The notes under the pieces were generated by a model. It did not search any database and was not told where the DNA came from. It saw nothing but the letters and a program-made list of their open reading frames with translations. A DNA stretch of 64,000 bases from Aquimarina aggregata (lineage in GTDB: Bacteria > Bacteroidota > Bacteroidia > Flavobacteriales > Flavobacteriaceae), in the NCBI RefSeq assembly GCF_001632745.1, contig NZ_LQRT01000005.1:121823-185822 (forward strand). The letters are read 5' to 3'. This document shows, in pieces, positions 8,306 to 17,600 of this stretch. A program made the translations under genes and the position numbers. The first letter of the stretch is position 1. Every line of letters starts with the position of its first letter.

Positions 8306-9358
8306 TTATATCAATGCATTAATAGTATTAATAACTGTTTCGGGTTTTATACTATCCATTACTTTTTCATATCCCGGCGGAAATTTATTGCCATAAATTG
8401 AAGTAGGAATTTGATCATACTTTGCAAGATTAGGTAAGATTGCATTTTCTATCGGCTGCCCAAAAGGCATAAAACCTGCAAAAGGATGTGTAACTCCCCA
8501 AAGCGTGATTGTTGGTACACCATACATTGATGCTAAATGTGCATTACCACTATCCATAGATAGCATTGTATCCAAATTACCTATCAATTTTAGCTCTTCT
8601 TCAAAAGATAGTTTGCCCACTATATTGGTTACATTTTTGTATTTACTATCGATATTATTAAGGATGTCTGCTTCTTTTTTTCCGCCACCAAATAGGAAAA
8701 TTTCAAACTGATCCCCTTTGTCCAAGGCATCTATAACCTCAACCATATATTCTAAAGGATATGTTTTACTTTCATATTGCGCAAAGGGAGCAATACCCAA
8801 CCATTTTTTTGTAGATTGTTGGGTTAGTTCTATAATATTAGAAGTAAGTGATTGCTTTTTAGGAAACTCATGATCATTAAGATCGATAGGATATCCTAAT
8901 TCTTTAAAAACATCGGCATAGCGCTGGTGTGTGGTTTTTAATTGCTTAAATGCTTTATTTACTGGCCTGGTTAATGCTTTTTTTTCTGATCTTCCTTTAT
9001 CAACCTGAACAACTTTTATTCCTTTAAAAGAAAACAATGTTTTTAATACGTTTGATCGCAACACATTATGTAAGTCCGCAACAGCAGTAATACCAAGCTT
9101 TTGAAGTTCGTTTTGCAATCGTGTAAGTCCAAAAATTCCCTTATGTTTCCCTTCAACATCCGAATGATATACCTCTAGATTATCTATATCCGCAAATATT
9201 GGTGCAAAAAACTTTCTGGTGAGTACTGTTAATTTTACATCAGGGTATGCCGCCCTAAAAACTCGTAATACAGGAACGGCCATTGCAACATCACCCATGG
9301 CCGATAAACGAATTACAAGAACGTTCGTTTCAGATGTTTCAGAATTACTTTTCGCCAC
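8306..9358 (-). CDS. Glycosyltransferase family 9 (heptosyltransferase-like)
   Basis: A 350-residue GT-B enzyme of the ADP-heptose:LPS heptosyltransferase family, which adds sugars to the lipid A core on the cytoplasmic side of the inner membrane. It shows the N-terminal VIRLSAMGDVAMAVPVL and the C-terminal donor site SMDSGNAHLASMYGVPTITLWG. The start is a GTG at 9358-9356, overlapping the end of the DUF4254 gene by 14 nt, so translation is coupled. GT9 next to DUF4254 is a recurring pair in Bacteroidota. The exact donor sugar is not certain; family membership is. Confidence 0.88.
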   Translation of the reverse strand: MAKSNSETSETNVLVIRLSAMGDVAMAVPVLRVFRAAYPDVKLTVLTRKFFAPIFADIDNLEVYHSDVEGKHKGIFGLTRLQNELQKLGITAVADLHNVLRSNVLKTLFSFKGIKVVQVDKGRSEKKALTRPVNKAFKQLKTTHQRYADVFKELGYPIDLNDHEFPKKQSLTSNIIELTQQSTKKWLGIAPFAQYESKTYPLEYMVEVIDALDKGDQFEIFLFGGGKKEADILNNIDSKYKNVTNIVGKLSFEEELKLIGNLDTMLSMDSGNAHLASMYGVPTITLWGVTHPFAGFMPFGQPIENAILPNLAKYDQIPTSIYGNKFPPGYEKVMDSIKPETVINTINALI

Positions 9359-9953
9359 GCAATACGGGGTTTAGTTCATCATCATTATACATTTTCATCT
9401 GTTTATAAACTTTCATATACTTATCACCTTTCTCTATATCACTTAACAGTGTATCAATAGCAGTAGAAAGATCAACTCTTTGTTCTAATAATACATTAAG
9501 TTTTGTCTGACAAGTAGCTTTATGTTCTTCACTTGCCCCTTCTCTAACTGTTTCCTCATGCATATGATATACTTTTAGGGCTAAAATAGAAAGTCTATCT
9601 ACTCCCCAAGCTGGGCTCTCTGTATTGATAGTCGCATTGGCTTTCGCTTCTACATCCTTATATTGTTCTAAAAAATAACTATCAATATACTCAACCATAT
9701 CTGTTCGATCCTGATTAGAAGCATCAATTTTTCTCTTTAAAGTTAGTGCAGCTACAGGGTCAATTTCTGGATCACGAATGATATCTTCATAGTGCCATTG
9801 TACCGTATCTATCCAACATTTTCGATACAATAAATGTTCTAATACCTGAGATTTTTGATCATATGGGTTGGTAAATTCCTGATCTACGCTATCAATTACA
9901 TGATATGTATCTATAACTTCTTTAAAAATAATATTTGCTTTATCGGTAAACAT
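9345..9953 (-). CDS. DUF4254 domain protein
   Basis: A 202-residue soluble, mostly helical protein (LKRKIDASNQDRTDMVEYID, WGVDRLSILALKVYHMHEE), matching the DUF4254 family in length and pattern. It has no signal peptide or membrane helix. It is the first gene of a two-gene unit with the GT9 transferase and shares 14 nt with it, so it probably works in LPS core assembly, perhaps as a partner of the transferase. No catalytic motif is recognised. Start ATG at 9953-9951; a -7 box lies about 120 nt upstream. Confidence 0.85.
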   Translation of the reverse strand: MFTDKANIIFKEVIDTYHVIDSVDQEFTNPYDQKSQVLEHLLYRKCWIDTVQWHYEDIIRDPEIDPVAALTLKRKIDASNQDRTDMVEYIDSYFLEQYKDVEAKANATINTESPAWGVDRLSILALKVYHMHEETVREGASEEHKATCQTKLNVLLEQRVDLSTAIDTLLSDIEKGDKYMKVYKQMKMYNDDELNPVLRGEK

Positions 9954-10072
9954 GCATGTTGTTTTTAATATGTACTTCTATTTTCTTTACTATATCTTTC
10001 AAAACGATTTCAAGCTCATTTTCTGATTCTAATTCTAGAAACTAATGACTATATAGTATTACTTAAGGGCTA

Positions 10073-10080
10073 CAAAGGTA
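10073..10080 (-). promoter_or_regulatory. Possible promoter of the DUF4254-GT9 unit (-7 TACCTTTG)
   Basis: The minus strand reads TACCTTTG, a full match to TAnnTTTG, between the DUF6427 stop (10135) and the DUF4254 start (9953). No -33 TTG is seen at the expected distance, so this rests on the -7 box and its position. Confidence 0.4.
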
Positions 10081-10134
10081 TTATATTTTGTATTAGTAAA
10101 GGCATCTAATTAGTATCGCTTTTTCAAATCAAAA

Positions 10135-11055
10135 TCAGAACAATAAAATTGTAAACGGAAGTAATGCAAATACCCAAATATTAATTTCTTTGGCAAGCCA
10201 ATGATACTCCATCTCCAGATATGTCGATCCCATGATAGCAAGCGGTACAGTAATAAAAAACAATTCTGAAGTATTCTTTTGTTCTGAAATCATCATCACA
10301 GCAATGGCAATTACCAGATAGGCTATAATTAACTTTAGTATTGGTTTGACGTTCGTCTTTCTTCGACTAAATTTAATAATATAAATCCCTAGAAAAAAAA
10401 CAACGCATATTGTCAATATTCCTACAGAAAACAATTGACTTTTGCCAATATAACTCTGAAATGATAATGAAAAAGGTGCTATATAATCCCATATTGAAAA
10501 AAAAGAATCATATACCAACAAGGTGTAACAGTTTGCAAAAACAAAGACTGTGCATAACCCAAGCCCTGGAATCATCCAGTTTCGATAGTTTTTAGGTTCA
10601 AAATAGAATATTGCTAAAAATAATAGAAGTATAAATCCGATACTCCAAAAATGCGCTACAGAGGCAATCCCTATACACAGTGAAGCATTAAACAAGTTTG
10701 CTTTTATAAATTTTCCGTTTCTAAGTTCTAACAAACTTCTTAATCCAAGCAGAATAAATGCACTGGACACAAGCATATGAATATTTGTTAGCCCATTAGG
10801 CAACATACTCGTAAAGAATGCATACAATACTATTGTGTACGTTCCTTTTTCTGTGAGCCCCCCTGTTTGAGTAATAAAATTAAGCATAATCATGGGTAAT
10901 ACATAGAACAAAATCCCAATCGAAAACAAAATTATGCTATAAATTTCTGAATCAAAACCTCGCACATAATGCGCCAAAGTATATAGTAAACTCATATACA
11001 GAGCTACAACAATATAATTAATAGGTTTAGATTTACTAAAAAAGCTTGATAACAC
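10135..11055 (-). CDS. DUF6427 family polytopic membrane protein
   Basis: A 306-residue membrane protein with about nine transmembrane helices. The N-terminus LSSFFSKSKPINYIVVALYM is typical of the flavobacterial family I know as DUF6427. Function is unknown. The start is taken as the GTG at 11055-11053, because the SKSKPINY motif follows directly and no ATG precedes it. It diverges from the DUF6341 gene; these two small families are often neighbours of purD in flavobacteria, which fits here. Short loops and lack of soluble domains suggest a transporter or membrane-embedded enzyme, but nothing specific can be read. Confidence 0.8.
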   Translation of the reverse strand: MLSSFFSKSKPINYIVVALYMSLLYTLAHYVRGFDSEIYSIILFSIGILFYVLPMIMLNFITQTGGLTEKGTYTIVLYAFFTSMLPNGLTNIHMLVSSAFILLGLRSLLELRNGKFIKANLFNASLCIGIASVAHFWSIGFILLLFLAIFYFEPKNYRNWMIPGLGLCTVFVFANCYTLLVYDSFFSIWDYIAPFSLSFQSYIGKSQLFSVGILTICVVFFLGIYIIKFSRRKTNVKPILKLIIAYLVIAIAVMMISEQKNTSELFFITVPLAIMGSTYLEMEYHWLAKEINIWVFALLPFTILLF

Positions 11056-11075
11056 TAGTATTTTTTATATTTTTG
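11046..11075 (+). promoter_or_regulatory. Probable promoter of the DUF6341 gene (TTG-N19-TATTTTTG)
   Basis: TTG at 11046-11048, a 19-nt spacer and TATTTTTG at 11068-11075 form a full flavobacterial sigma-factor promoter. It overlaps the first codons of the divergent DUF6427 gene. The leader before the ATG at 11183 would be about 100 nt. Confidence 0.65.
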
Positions 11076-11182
11076 CAACAAACTATACCATCGTATGGTT
11101 TTGTTATATTGAAGAACTAATTTATATAAGGGTTTAAGATACTATTTTTAAGCTTTTTATAACCCAATCATATCGTGAAATT

Positions 11183-11419
11183 ATGAAAGAATTTTTTGAA
11201 GCTATACAATCTCTTTTTGTAGATGGATTATTTTTACCGTTTGATGCATTAAGAGCATTAGAATTAGAAAGCTGGACAATGGCTAATGTTATTAACTGGT
11301 TATTTATGGCTATTGGTTTTGTAGCCTTTTTATATTGGATGAAAGAATTGAAAAAGTTTAATGATAATAATGAAGAAAATAGAGATCCTAAGGCACACTC
11401 TTTTTTAAAGCCTGACTAA
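11183..11419 (+). CDS. DUF6341 family small membrane protein
   Basis: A 78-residue protein with an amphipathic N-terminus (MKEFFEAIQSLFVDGLFLPF), one transmembrane helix (about residues 36-54) and a charged C-terminal tail with HSFLKPD. This fits DUF6341, a small flavobacterial family of unknown function that databases have sometimes mislabelled as uracil phosphoribosyltransferase. It has no phosphoribosyltransferase motif, so that label should not be used. It has its own promoter upstream and a strong hairpin terminator downstream, so it is transcribed alone. Confidence 0.82.
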   Translation: MKEFFEAIQSLFVDGLFLPFDALRALELESWTMANVINWLFMAIGFVAFLYWMKELKKFNDNNEENRDPKAHSFLKPD

Positions 11420-11452
11420 ATTTTTATTTCTTTTTATATAAAATTATAAAAA

Positions 11453-11474
11453 CCACATATTAAAAAATATGTGG
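11453..11474. terminator. Bidirectional terminator between DUF6341 gene and purD
   Basis: A perfect stem (ccacatatt / aatatgtgg) with a 4-nt A loop, followed by CTTTTATT on the plus strand and preceded by A-rich sequence that gives a U-rich tail on the minus strand. It lies between the convergent stops at 11419 and 11502 and can serve both. Confidence 0.85.
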
Positions 11475-11501
11475 CTTTTATTATACTTTACTTTTAAAGT
11501 A

Positions 11502-12773
11502 TTACAAATCAAAACCAAGATCTTTTCTGTAATACATTTTATCAAAGTGTAGTTTTTTAATATTATCGTATGATTTTTTTAAAGCGTCTTTAAAATTATC
11601 ATCAAATGAAGTTACCGCTATTACCCTGCCGCCGTTTGTTACTACTTTATCTCCATCTAGTTTTGTTCCTGCATGAAAAACTATAGATTCTGTAATAGTA
11701 TCAACACCCGTGATTTCTTTTCCTTTTTCATATGCTTCAGGATATCCACCAGAAACTGTCATTACTGTTGTAGCTGTTCTAGGATCAATTTCGAGATTGG
11801 CTTTATCCAAAGTTTGCTCAGCAACATGCTTGAATAATGTTACCAAATCAGTTTTTACTCTTGGTAACACTGCTTCTGTTTCTGGATCACCCATACGCAC
11901 ATTATATTCAATAACTTTTGGATCATCTCCTACTTTTATTAATCCGATAAAAATAAAGCCTTTATAATCGATATTTTCTTTTGCCAAACCTTCTACAGTT
12001 GGTTTAACAATTTGATTTTCGATCTTATCCATAAAGACGTTATCTGCAAATGGCACTGGTGAGATTGCTCCCATACCTCCTGTGTTAAGACCAGTATCTC
12101 CTTCACCAATACGCTTATAATCTTTGGCCGTAGGTAAGGTTAAGTAATTTTCACCATCGGTTAACACAAATACACTAAGCTCGATACCATCAAGAAACTC
12201 TTCGATTACAACTTTTTCACTTGCTGCACCAAATTTCTTATTGGTGAGCATATTTTCAAGTTCAGTCTTAGCTTCGTTGATATCTTGTAAAATCAAAACT
12301 CCTTTTCCGGCAGCTAAACCATCTGCTTTAAGTACATATGGTGCAGAAAGTGTTTCTAAGAATTTTTTTCCTTGGTCTACTGTTTCTGCCGTAAAACTTT
12401 GATATGCTGCTGTGGGTATATTATGTCTAATTAAGAATTCTTTTGCATATTCTTTGCTTCCTTCTAATCTAGCGCCTTCTTTTGAAGGTCCTATCACTGC
12501 AATGTTTGTTAATTCCTCGTCTTTTGCAAAGTAATCACTAATCCCTTGCACCAAAGGATCTTCGGGCCCTACAACGACCATTTCTATATTTTTGCTAAGT
12601 ACTAGTTCTTTAATGGCATCAAAATCGGTAACCGATATAGGCACATTGGTTGCTATAGCAGCAGTACCCGCATTACCAGGTGCTACAAATAGTTGATCAC
12701 AAAGTTCACTTTCTACAATTTTATAGGCAAATGTATGTTCTCTTCCTCCAGATCCGAGTACTAAAATATTCAT
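11502..12773 (-). CDS. purD: Phosphoribosylamine-glycine ligase
   Basis: This enzyme joins 5-phosphoribosylamine and glycine using ATP to give glycinamide ribonucleotide, step two of purine synthesis, in the cytoplasm. The 423-residue protein has the N-domain start NILVLGSGGREHTFAYKI, the ATP-grasp part (LKADGLAAGKGVLI, about 145-160), the metal-binding stretch YNVRMGDPETEAVLPR and the C-terminal mixed domain. Length is normal for PurD. It is a single-gene unit with a -7 box 31-38 nt upstream of the ATG and a shared terminator downstream. Confidence 0.97.
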   Translation of the reverse strand: MNILVLGSGGREHTFAYKIVESELCDQLFVAPGNAGTAAIATNVPISVTDFDAIKELVLSKNIEMVVVGPEDPLVQGISDYFAKDEELTNIAVIGPSKEGARLEGSKEYAKEFLIRHNIPTAAYQSFTAETVDQGKKFLETLSAPYVLKADGLAAGKGVLILQDINEAKTELENMLTNKKFGAASEKVVIEEFLDGIELSVFVLTDGENYLTLPTAKDYKRIGEGDTGLNTGGMGAISPVPFADNVFMDKIENQIVKPTVEGLAKENIDYKGFIFIGLIKVGDDPKVIEYNVRMGDPETEAVLPRVKTDLVTLFKHVAEQTLDKANLEIDPRTATTVMTVSGGYPEAYEKGKEITGVDTITESIVFHAGTKLDGDKVVTNGGRVIAVTSFDDNFKDALKKSYDNIKKLHFDKMYYRKDLGFDL

Positions 12774-12803
12774 GATTGAGTATTGCTTAAATTTTTATGG
12801 CAT

Positions 12804-12811
12804 CAAAAATA
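12804..12811 (-). promoter_or_regulatory. Probable purD promoter (-7 TATTTTTG)
   Basis: The minus strand reads TATTTTTG, a full -7 match, 31-38 nt before the purD ATG. A -33 TTG is not evident. The rest of the 298-nt gap (12774-13071) holds only the terminator at 12967 and an unsupported 21-codon plus-strand ORF. Confidence 0.5.
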
Positions 12812-12966
12812 GTGTATTCGTTTTGGTATCACTACTTCTTTGTCTTAAAAACTTGAGTTCTAACGTAACATTTTCAGAATTGATAGTATAATACCATGAC
12901 CACATCTACTTCTTGTAGTATTAATCCAGATACTCGTAGTGAGGTTTTACAGAGTTCTTAAACAAA

Positions 12967-12997
12967 AAACAGCCAGATCTTTATGACCTAACTGTTT
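12967..12997 (-). terminator. Terminator of the barrel-protein gene (copy 1 of a repeated hairpin)
   Basis: On the minus strand a 13-bp stem (including G-U pairs) with a 5-nt loop is followed by a T-rich tail (TTTTTTGTTT). It lies 75 nt after the stop of the gene at 13072. It is nearly the same 31-nt sequence as the terminator at 14071-14101. Confidence 0.85.
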
Positions 12998-13071
12998 TAA
13001 ATCTATACTCCTGTTATACCTTATTAGCCAAGGTTTAACAAATAATATATCCTTCTATAAATGTTATTGTA

Positions 13072-13953
13072 TTACAGATAAAAACGTAATCCTGCTGAGA
13101 TATTGATTCTTGACAAGCCTTCTCTATCTCCCGTAGTGTCGACTAGGTCAATAGTAGTAACAACACCATTTTCTTCTACTTCTAATTCATCTAAAGCACC
13201 TGTTGTCCACGACGTCAAAAATTCGAGAGCCATATAGTCGGTAAGACCTATATCATATCCTAAATCAACCGACACTCCTATGGTATTTCCTGTGGTTTTA
13301 GATAAACGATTTCCGATTGTTTGTTCGTCTTTATAACTAATATAACCAGCTGCGGTACTAAGTAAAAGAGTGTGTTTTTTATTTTTAGATAGGAGTCTTG
13401 TCATTAGTGATGGGCCGATAAAATTAATGGAAATTTTATTTTCAAGCCCTCGTCCTACGTCGCCATTGGGAAAAGAAGCTACTAAATTATTTTCTTTTGC
13501 AGTACTATAAAAAGAGTTAAATTTTAAACCTAGACCTAAACGTTCTTTTAGAAAGTAATGTGCATCTAATCCAAAGTTTACTCCTGATTTTAATTTTTTA
13601 ACATGTTTTTTTAAGGTTTCATCCTGAATCCCTGATATTTTGGCCGTTCTAAAAGCAAAACCTGCATTTGCTCCAACATGTAATCGTTTACCTTTATAAT
13701 TTGATTCTAATTTTGCTTTTGAAGGTATCCCTGAAGTTTTGTAAAAATTCTTCTCGTAAACTTCTATTTCTGAAAGCGGAAGCAATGTTTTTTTAAGGTT
13801 TCCATTTTTCATATATCGAAAGTTCACTTTACCTTCTTTAATTTTAGTGATTTTGGCATTGATACTGTCGTTTTGTGAAGTAACAATTAAATCTTGCGCA
13901 TTAATATGCTGCATAAACACAATTATCATTGTGCTAATCATAATTTTTCTCAT
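13072..13953 (-). CDS. Predicted outer-membrane beta-barrel protein
   Basis: A 293-residue exported protein of no family I can name. Residues 1-19 form a signal peptide (ending INAQ). Residues 20-75 are a small beta domain (DSINAKITKIKEGKVNFRYM) of a type common before flavobacterial barrels. From about residue 90 alternating hydrophobic strands run to the C-terminal RINISAGLRFYL, typical of an 8-10-strand barrel. It is its own transcription unit, with a promoter and terminator that match those of the neighbouring RHS operon. That shared control suggests it serves the same system, for instance as a surface or protective factor; this is inference only. Confidence 0.72.
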   Translation of the reverse strand: MRKIMISTMIIVFMQHINAQDLIVTSQNDSINAKITKIKEGKVNFRYMKNGNLKKTLLPLSEIEVYEKNFYKTSGIPSKAKLESNYKGKRLHVGANAGFAFRTAKISGIQDETLKKHVKKLKSGVNFGLDAHYFLKERLGLGLKFNSFYSTAKENNLVASFPNGDVGRGLENKISINFIGPSLMTRLLSKNKKHTLLLSTAAGYISYKDEQTIGNRLSKTTGNTIGVSVDLGYDIGLTDYMALEFLTSWTTGALDELEVEENGVVTTIDLVDTTGDREGLSRINISAGLRFYL

Positions 13954-13989
13954 AGGTTTTAAGTAAGGTTGTTATTTATTCTTAAGACA

Positions 13990-14025
13990 CAAACCTATTC
14001 AATTGTAGTTTCATTTTTTGAAACT
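13990..14025 (-). promoter_or_regulatory. Regulated promoter of the barrel gene: palindrome plus -7 TAGGTTTG
   Basis: The -7 box TAGGTTTG (13990-13997) matches TAnnTTTG. Instead of a -33 TTG the region carries the palindrome AGTTTCA-A5-TGAAACT (14007-14025, minus strand). The gap from the inner TGA of the palindrome to the -7 box is 13 nt, the same as at the promoter at 25512-25548. A dimeric activator or repressor probably binds here. Confidence 0.65.
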
Positions 14026-14070
14026 GGAATAATAAATGTTTTAGTAATTTTACAATGTTTTCAAAACAAA

Positions 14071-14101
14071 AAACAGCCAGATCTTAATGACCTAGCTGTT
14101 T
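14071..14101 (-). terminator. Terminator of the RHS operon (copy 2 of the repeated hairpin)
   Basis: Minus strand: 13-bp stem with one or two G-U pairs, loop ATTAA, then TTTTTTGTTTTG. It lies 24 nt after the stop of the lipoprotein gene at 14125 and ends the operon. It differs from the copy at 12967-12997 at only a few stem and loop positions. Confidence 0.85.
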
Positions 14102-14124
14102 CAAATTTATAATCTTGTTTATAG

Positions 14125-14688
14125 TTAAATATCTGATTTAAAATCCAACCACTCTTTTGGAACTTTATGCTTTACATAATAATACCAAGTACGAAACCCT
14201 TTATTACTACCATGTTTAACAATAAGTGTATCCCCTTTAACTTCAAATTCTTGTTTACTAAAAGACCCACAATTTATTGTAGAATAACTCATAAAATGAT
14301 ACTTATCTTTTCTATTGAGTACAAATCCTATAATCCCAATATCTGGATTAAATGAACCAGCATTTAATATTCTATTTTGGCCTTTTTTAATAAACGTATA
14401 GTATGTCCCATTTGCATGAAATTTATGATAAACATCAGTATTTAAGGATAATGAGTCCGTTTCTGGGCCAAATTTTTCATTTCCTTCGGTATATTTATGA
14501 TGAATATCCTTATAGATAACATTTGTATCAATACCTACAATGGCGGGATTTATCCTTTTCTTTATATATGATTTATATTTGTTTTTACTTCGTAAACCAC
14601 CTTCTTGTGTCCCTGTATAATCACACAGAAAAGAACCACAGGAACTAGTAATTATTATTAATAAAATGCTAAAAAATATTCTTACCAT
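14125..14688 (-). CDS. Small lipoprotein overlapping the RHS gene; candidate immunity protein
   Basis: A 187-residue protein with a short signal peptide and lipobox TSSC (Cys17). No known family was recognised. The mature part is mixed alpha/beta with several Tyr-rich strands (YYTFIKKGQNRILNAGSFNP, FRTWYYYVKHKVPKEWLDF). Its ATG (14688-14686) lies inside the last codons of the RHS gene, a 7-nt overlap, so the two are translationally coupled. A small gene just after an RHS protein with a variable tail is the standard place for an immunity gene. A lipoprotein would protect at the envelope. The immunity role is inferred from position only; it could also be a plain envelope protein. Confidence 0.7.
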   Translation of the reverse strand: MVRIFFSILLIIITSSCGSFLCDYTGTQEGGLRSKNKYKSYIKKRINPAIVGIDTNVIYKDIHHKYTEGNEKFGPETDSLSLNTDVYHKFHANGTYYTFIKKGQNRILNAGSFNPDIGIIGFVLNRKDKYHFMSYSTINCGSFSKQEFEVKGDTLIVKHGSNKGFRTWYYYVKHKVPKEWLDFKSDI

Positions 14689-17600
14689 AATGTATATGGG
14701 TTTGGTGACTGATATTGAAAATAACCCTGCGGTTGTATATCCAATACCTTAAACCACGGTTGATACGAAATAGCTGTATGTGCTACCTTATTTTGTATTG
14801 TATGCCTGATTCCTTCAGAATTACGACCAAATCTAAAACCTTTATACGAAACATAGGCAGCTCCCAATCGATATTTGCTAGCACTTTCACCAGAATATTG
14901 TCCTCCTGTAAACTCTCCTATTTTCTTTAACTTGTCGCCTTTCCATTTATACTTTGTAAAATCACCGTGTCCAGGTACATCTTTCGTAATACCTTTATCT
15001 TTATCACCATTTGGATCTCCTGTAAATAGATTAAAGCCTACAGAATAGTCCTTGTAACTCAAACTCATGGCCGCGGTTCTATATCGATCACTATCTTCTC
15101 CTACAAGTGGTTTACCAAGCCCTAGCTTGTTTAACCTATCAAAAGGACTACCATCATTTTCATATCTCAAATTAAAGTCACCATGCCCAATATTTATCCC
15201 CGCTACTCTTTGCGAGGTTTCTCCACTTGCAAAAGAAGTAGAGTAAACAGATACTCTAAATTTACCATCATCATACCCTACAGAATATGATCCTCTGTAT
15301 TCCCAGCCACTATCTCCTGTGCCTTGCGCAGAACCGGCATAGCTTACTCCGAAACCTACAGAAGCATTAAAACTACCGTCTCTATACCCTACTCTAAAAT
15401 TAGCTCCAAGGCTTACGGCATTTCCAAATGCTATAGAAGGACTTAAACTAAATGAAAAGTCTCCTATCGGAATGGTAATACTAGGCAGAAAGCTTGACAA
15501 GACTCCACCTATGAGGGTGAGCCCAAAATTTCCTGCTGCGGTCAACACCGATGCGGGGGCAATAATACCTCCAATTGCTCCTGTGAGGGCTCCTCCTAGA
15601 ACAGACAAGGCAAAAGAACCCCAGTTCCAGTTCCCTGTTCTTATGGCTTGTACGGCATAACTAATTGCAGCGGTAGCAGCTCCTATAATCGCGCCAATAG
15701 CTACTGCAATCCAAACAATTTCACCTGTTGGATCACTTAAAGATAGTGGGTTATTCCATACATATCCGTATCTATTATAACTTTGTGAATTATAAGGGTC
15801 TTGCACATAATTATCCGGAGACAAAAACCTTCCCAAATTAGCGTCATACATTCTTCCGTTCATGTGGATAAGCCCCACACTCACAAAGTGTTCATGACCC
15901 GTAAACCCACGTCCTAATAATGATTCATATCCAAAATTGGTAGCGCCACTACTAGAAGTATATTTCTCTATATTACCCCAGGCTCCATAGTGAGTTTGTT
16001 CTATGATATTGGCATTACTATCTGTTATTGCCATGATACTTCCCAGATGATCTCTATGCAGATAATGATAGGAGTTTATATTTGAAGAACTTCCTTGTTT
16101 TTTAACATGTGCCACAGGTGCGGTATATGCATCTCCGGCAATATACGTGATGATTTTTGTACTATTATCATCCTTATTATGTACAATTTCTACAGGAAGT
16201 ATTGAAGAATATAACTTTTTATAGGTGCGTTGTTCTTTATCTTCATCTAGACCACCATAGTAGGCAACACTTCTTTCCATTGAAGGATTATACTCAAACG
16301 TCACCCTTCCTTTATTTTCCTCTAAAACATCAACCGGCTTTTTAAAAGAATTGTAACTTATTTGTTGTAATGCTCTATCTAAATAGTGAGCATCACCTTG
16401 ATTATTTAATGTTACTTCTTTTAGATTATAACTGCTTGAGTTGGCATATCCATATTTCCCTATATTAGAATTTACATCAATTCTACCTCGAGTATCATAG
16501 GATTGCGTATGTTGAATTGCACCACTTATACTAGTAAGACGATCAAAGCTATCGTAGGTAAAATTTTCTTTGCCTGTAAATGCTTTGTTATGTCTATTTA
16601 GCAAATTACCTCTTTGCGCATCAAATGTATAATCTATCTCCAGAGCCACGACACCACCTGTTTTATCCTCAAAATCTTTAAATTTTGAAGGTAAACCGTA
16701 CGCATCATAACTTCTTGTCTTAATAAGACCATTACCCAAACTCATTTGTGTAAATTGCCCACGACCATTAATGGCATCACCTTTCCAGATCAAATCACCA
16801 GAATTATAATCGGTAATCATGTACAGCCCTCCCGAGCTAGAATGGTAATGGTTTTTTATTTTTACTTTACTTTCTACACCACTATGTAGGCTTCTGGAGA
16901 TGTATTCTTCAAAATTAGTTCTACCTTTTGTATCGTAGTTTAAGTTCTTACGATAAATAGCATCATTATTAGTTTCAATTAAACTTGTTAATCGCTTATT
17001 ACTATCATATTCATATGCATAGATATAACTTTTATTATTTATCAGATCTGTACTATTTACCTTTTTAACTAATTTAGAAGTATTGTCATACTCATAATTA
17101 AGTTTTAAATCTGTATTTTCTCCTTTTACATGTTTTTCTAAGGTTTTTCCGAAGGTATCATAACTATAAGTAGTAATTCCCTTTGGAGTTGTTTCTTCTA
17201 GAAGCTCACCAAATATATTATGTTTGTATGTATATGTTCCTGATGATGGATCTGAAAGTTTAATTTTTCTACCCCATTCATCGATATCTATTGTTGTAAT
17301 ATACCCCTGATAATTGGTTTGTTTAATTTCCCCATTGGCATGATACGTATAATTTATTGTACCTCCTAAATCAGTAACTTTAACTATATTACCAATCACA
17401 TCTTTTGTTGAAGTAACAGATTTTACCCCATCATCTACTGTTCGAGATAATTTATTGTAAGTAGATGTAATTACTCTACCTGTTGGTAATTTTTTATTGA
17501 TTTCTCTTCCGTATCGATCGTATGTATAGCTAGTCCATTGAGATGCTCCACCGCCAATAAAAGGTTCACTTTCTCTTTTCTTTTTTCCGGTTAGATCATA

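Noticed and set aside
11183..11419. Label uracil phosphoribosyltransferase for the 78-residue protein
   Set aside because: The protein is a short membrane protein with no phosphoribosyltransferase motif; the label is a known database error for this family.
12896..12961. A 21-codon plus-strand ORF (MTTSTSCSINPDTRSEVLQS) just before a hairpin
   Set aside because: No promoter match or recognised homologue; the hairpin is explained as the minus-strand terminator of the barrel gene.
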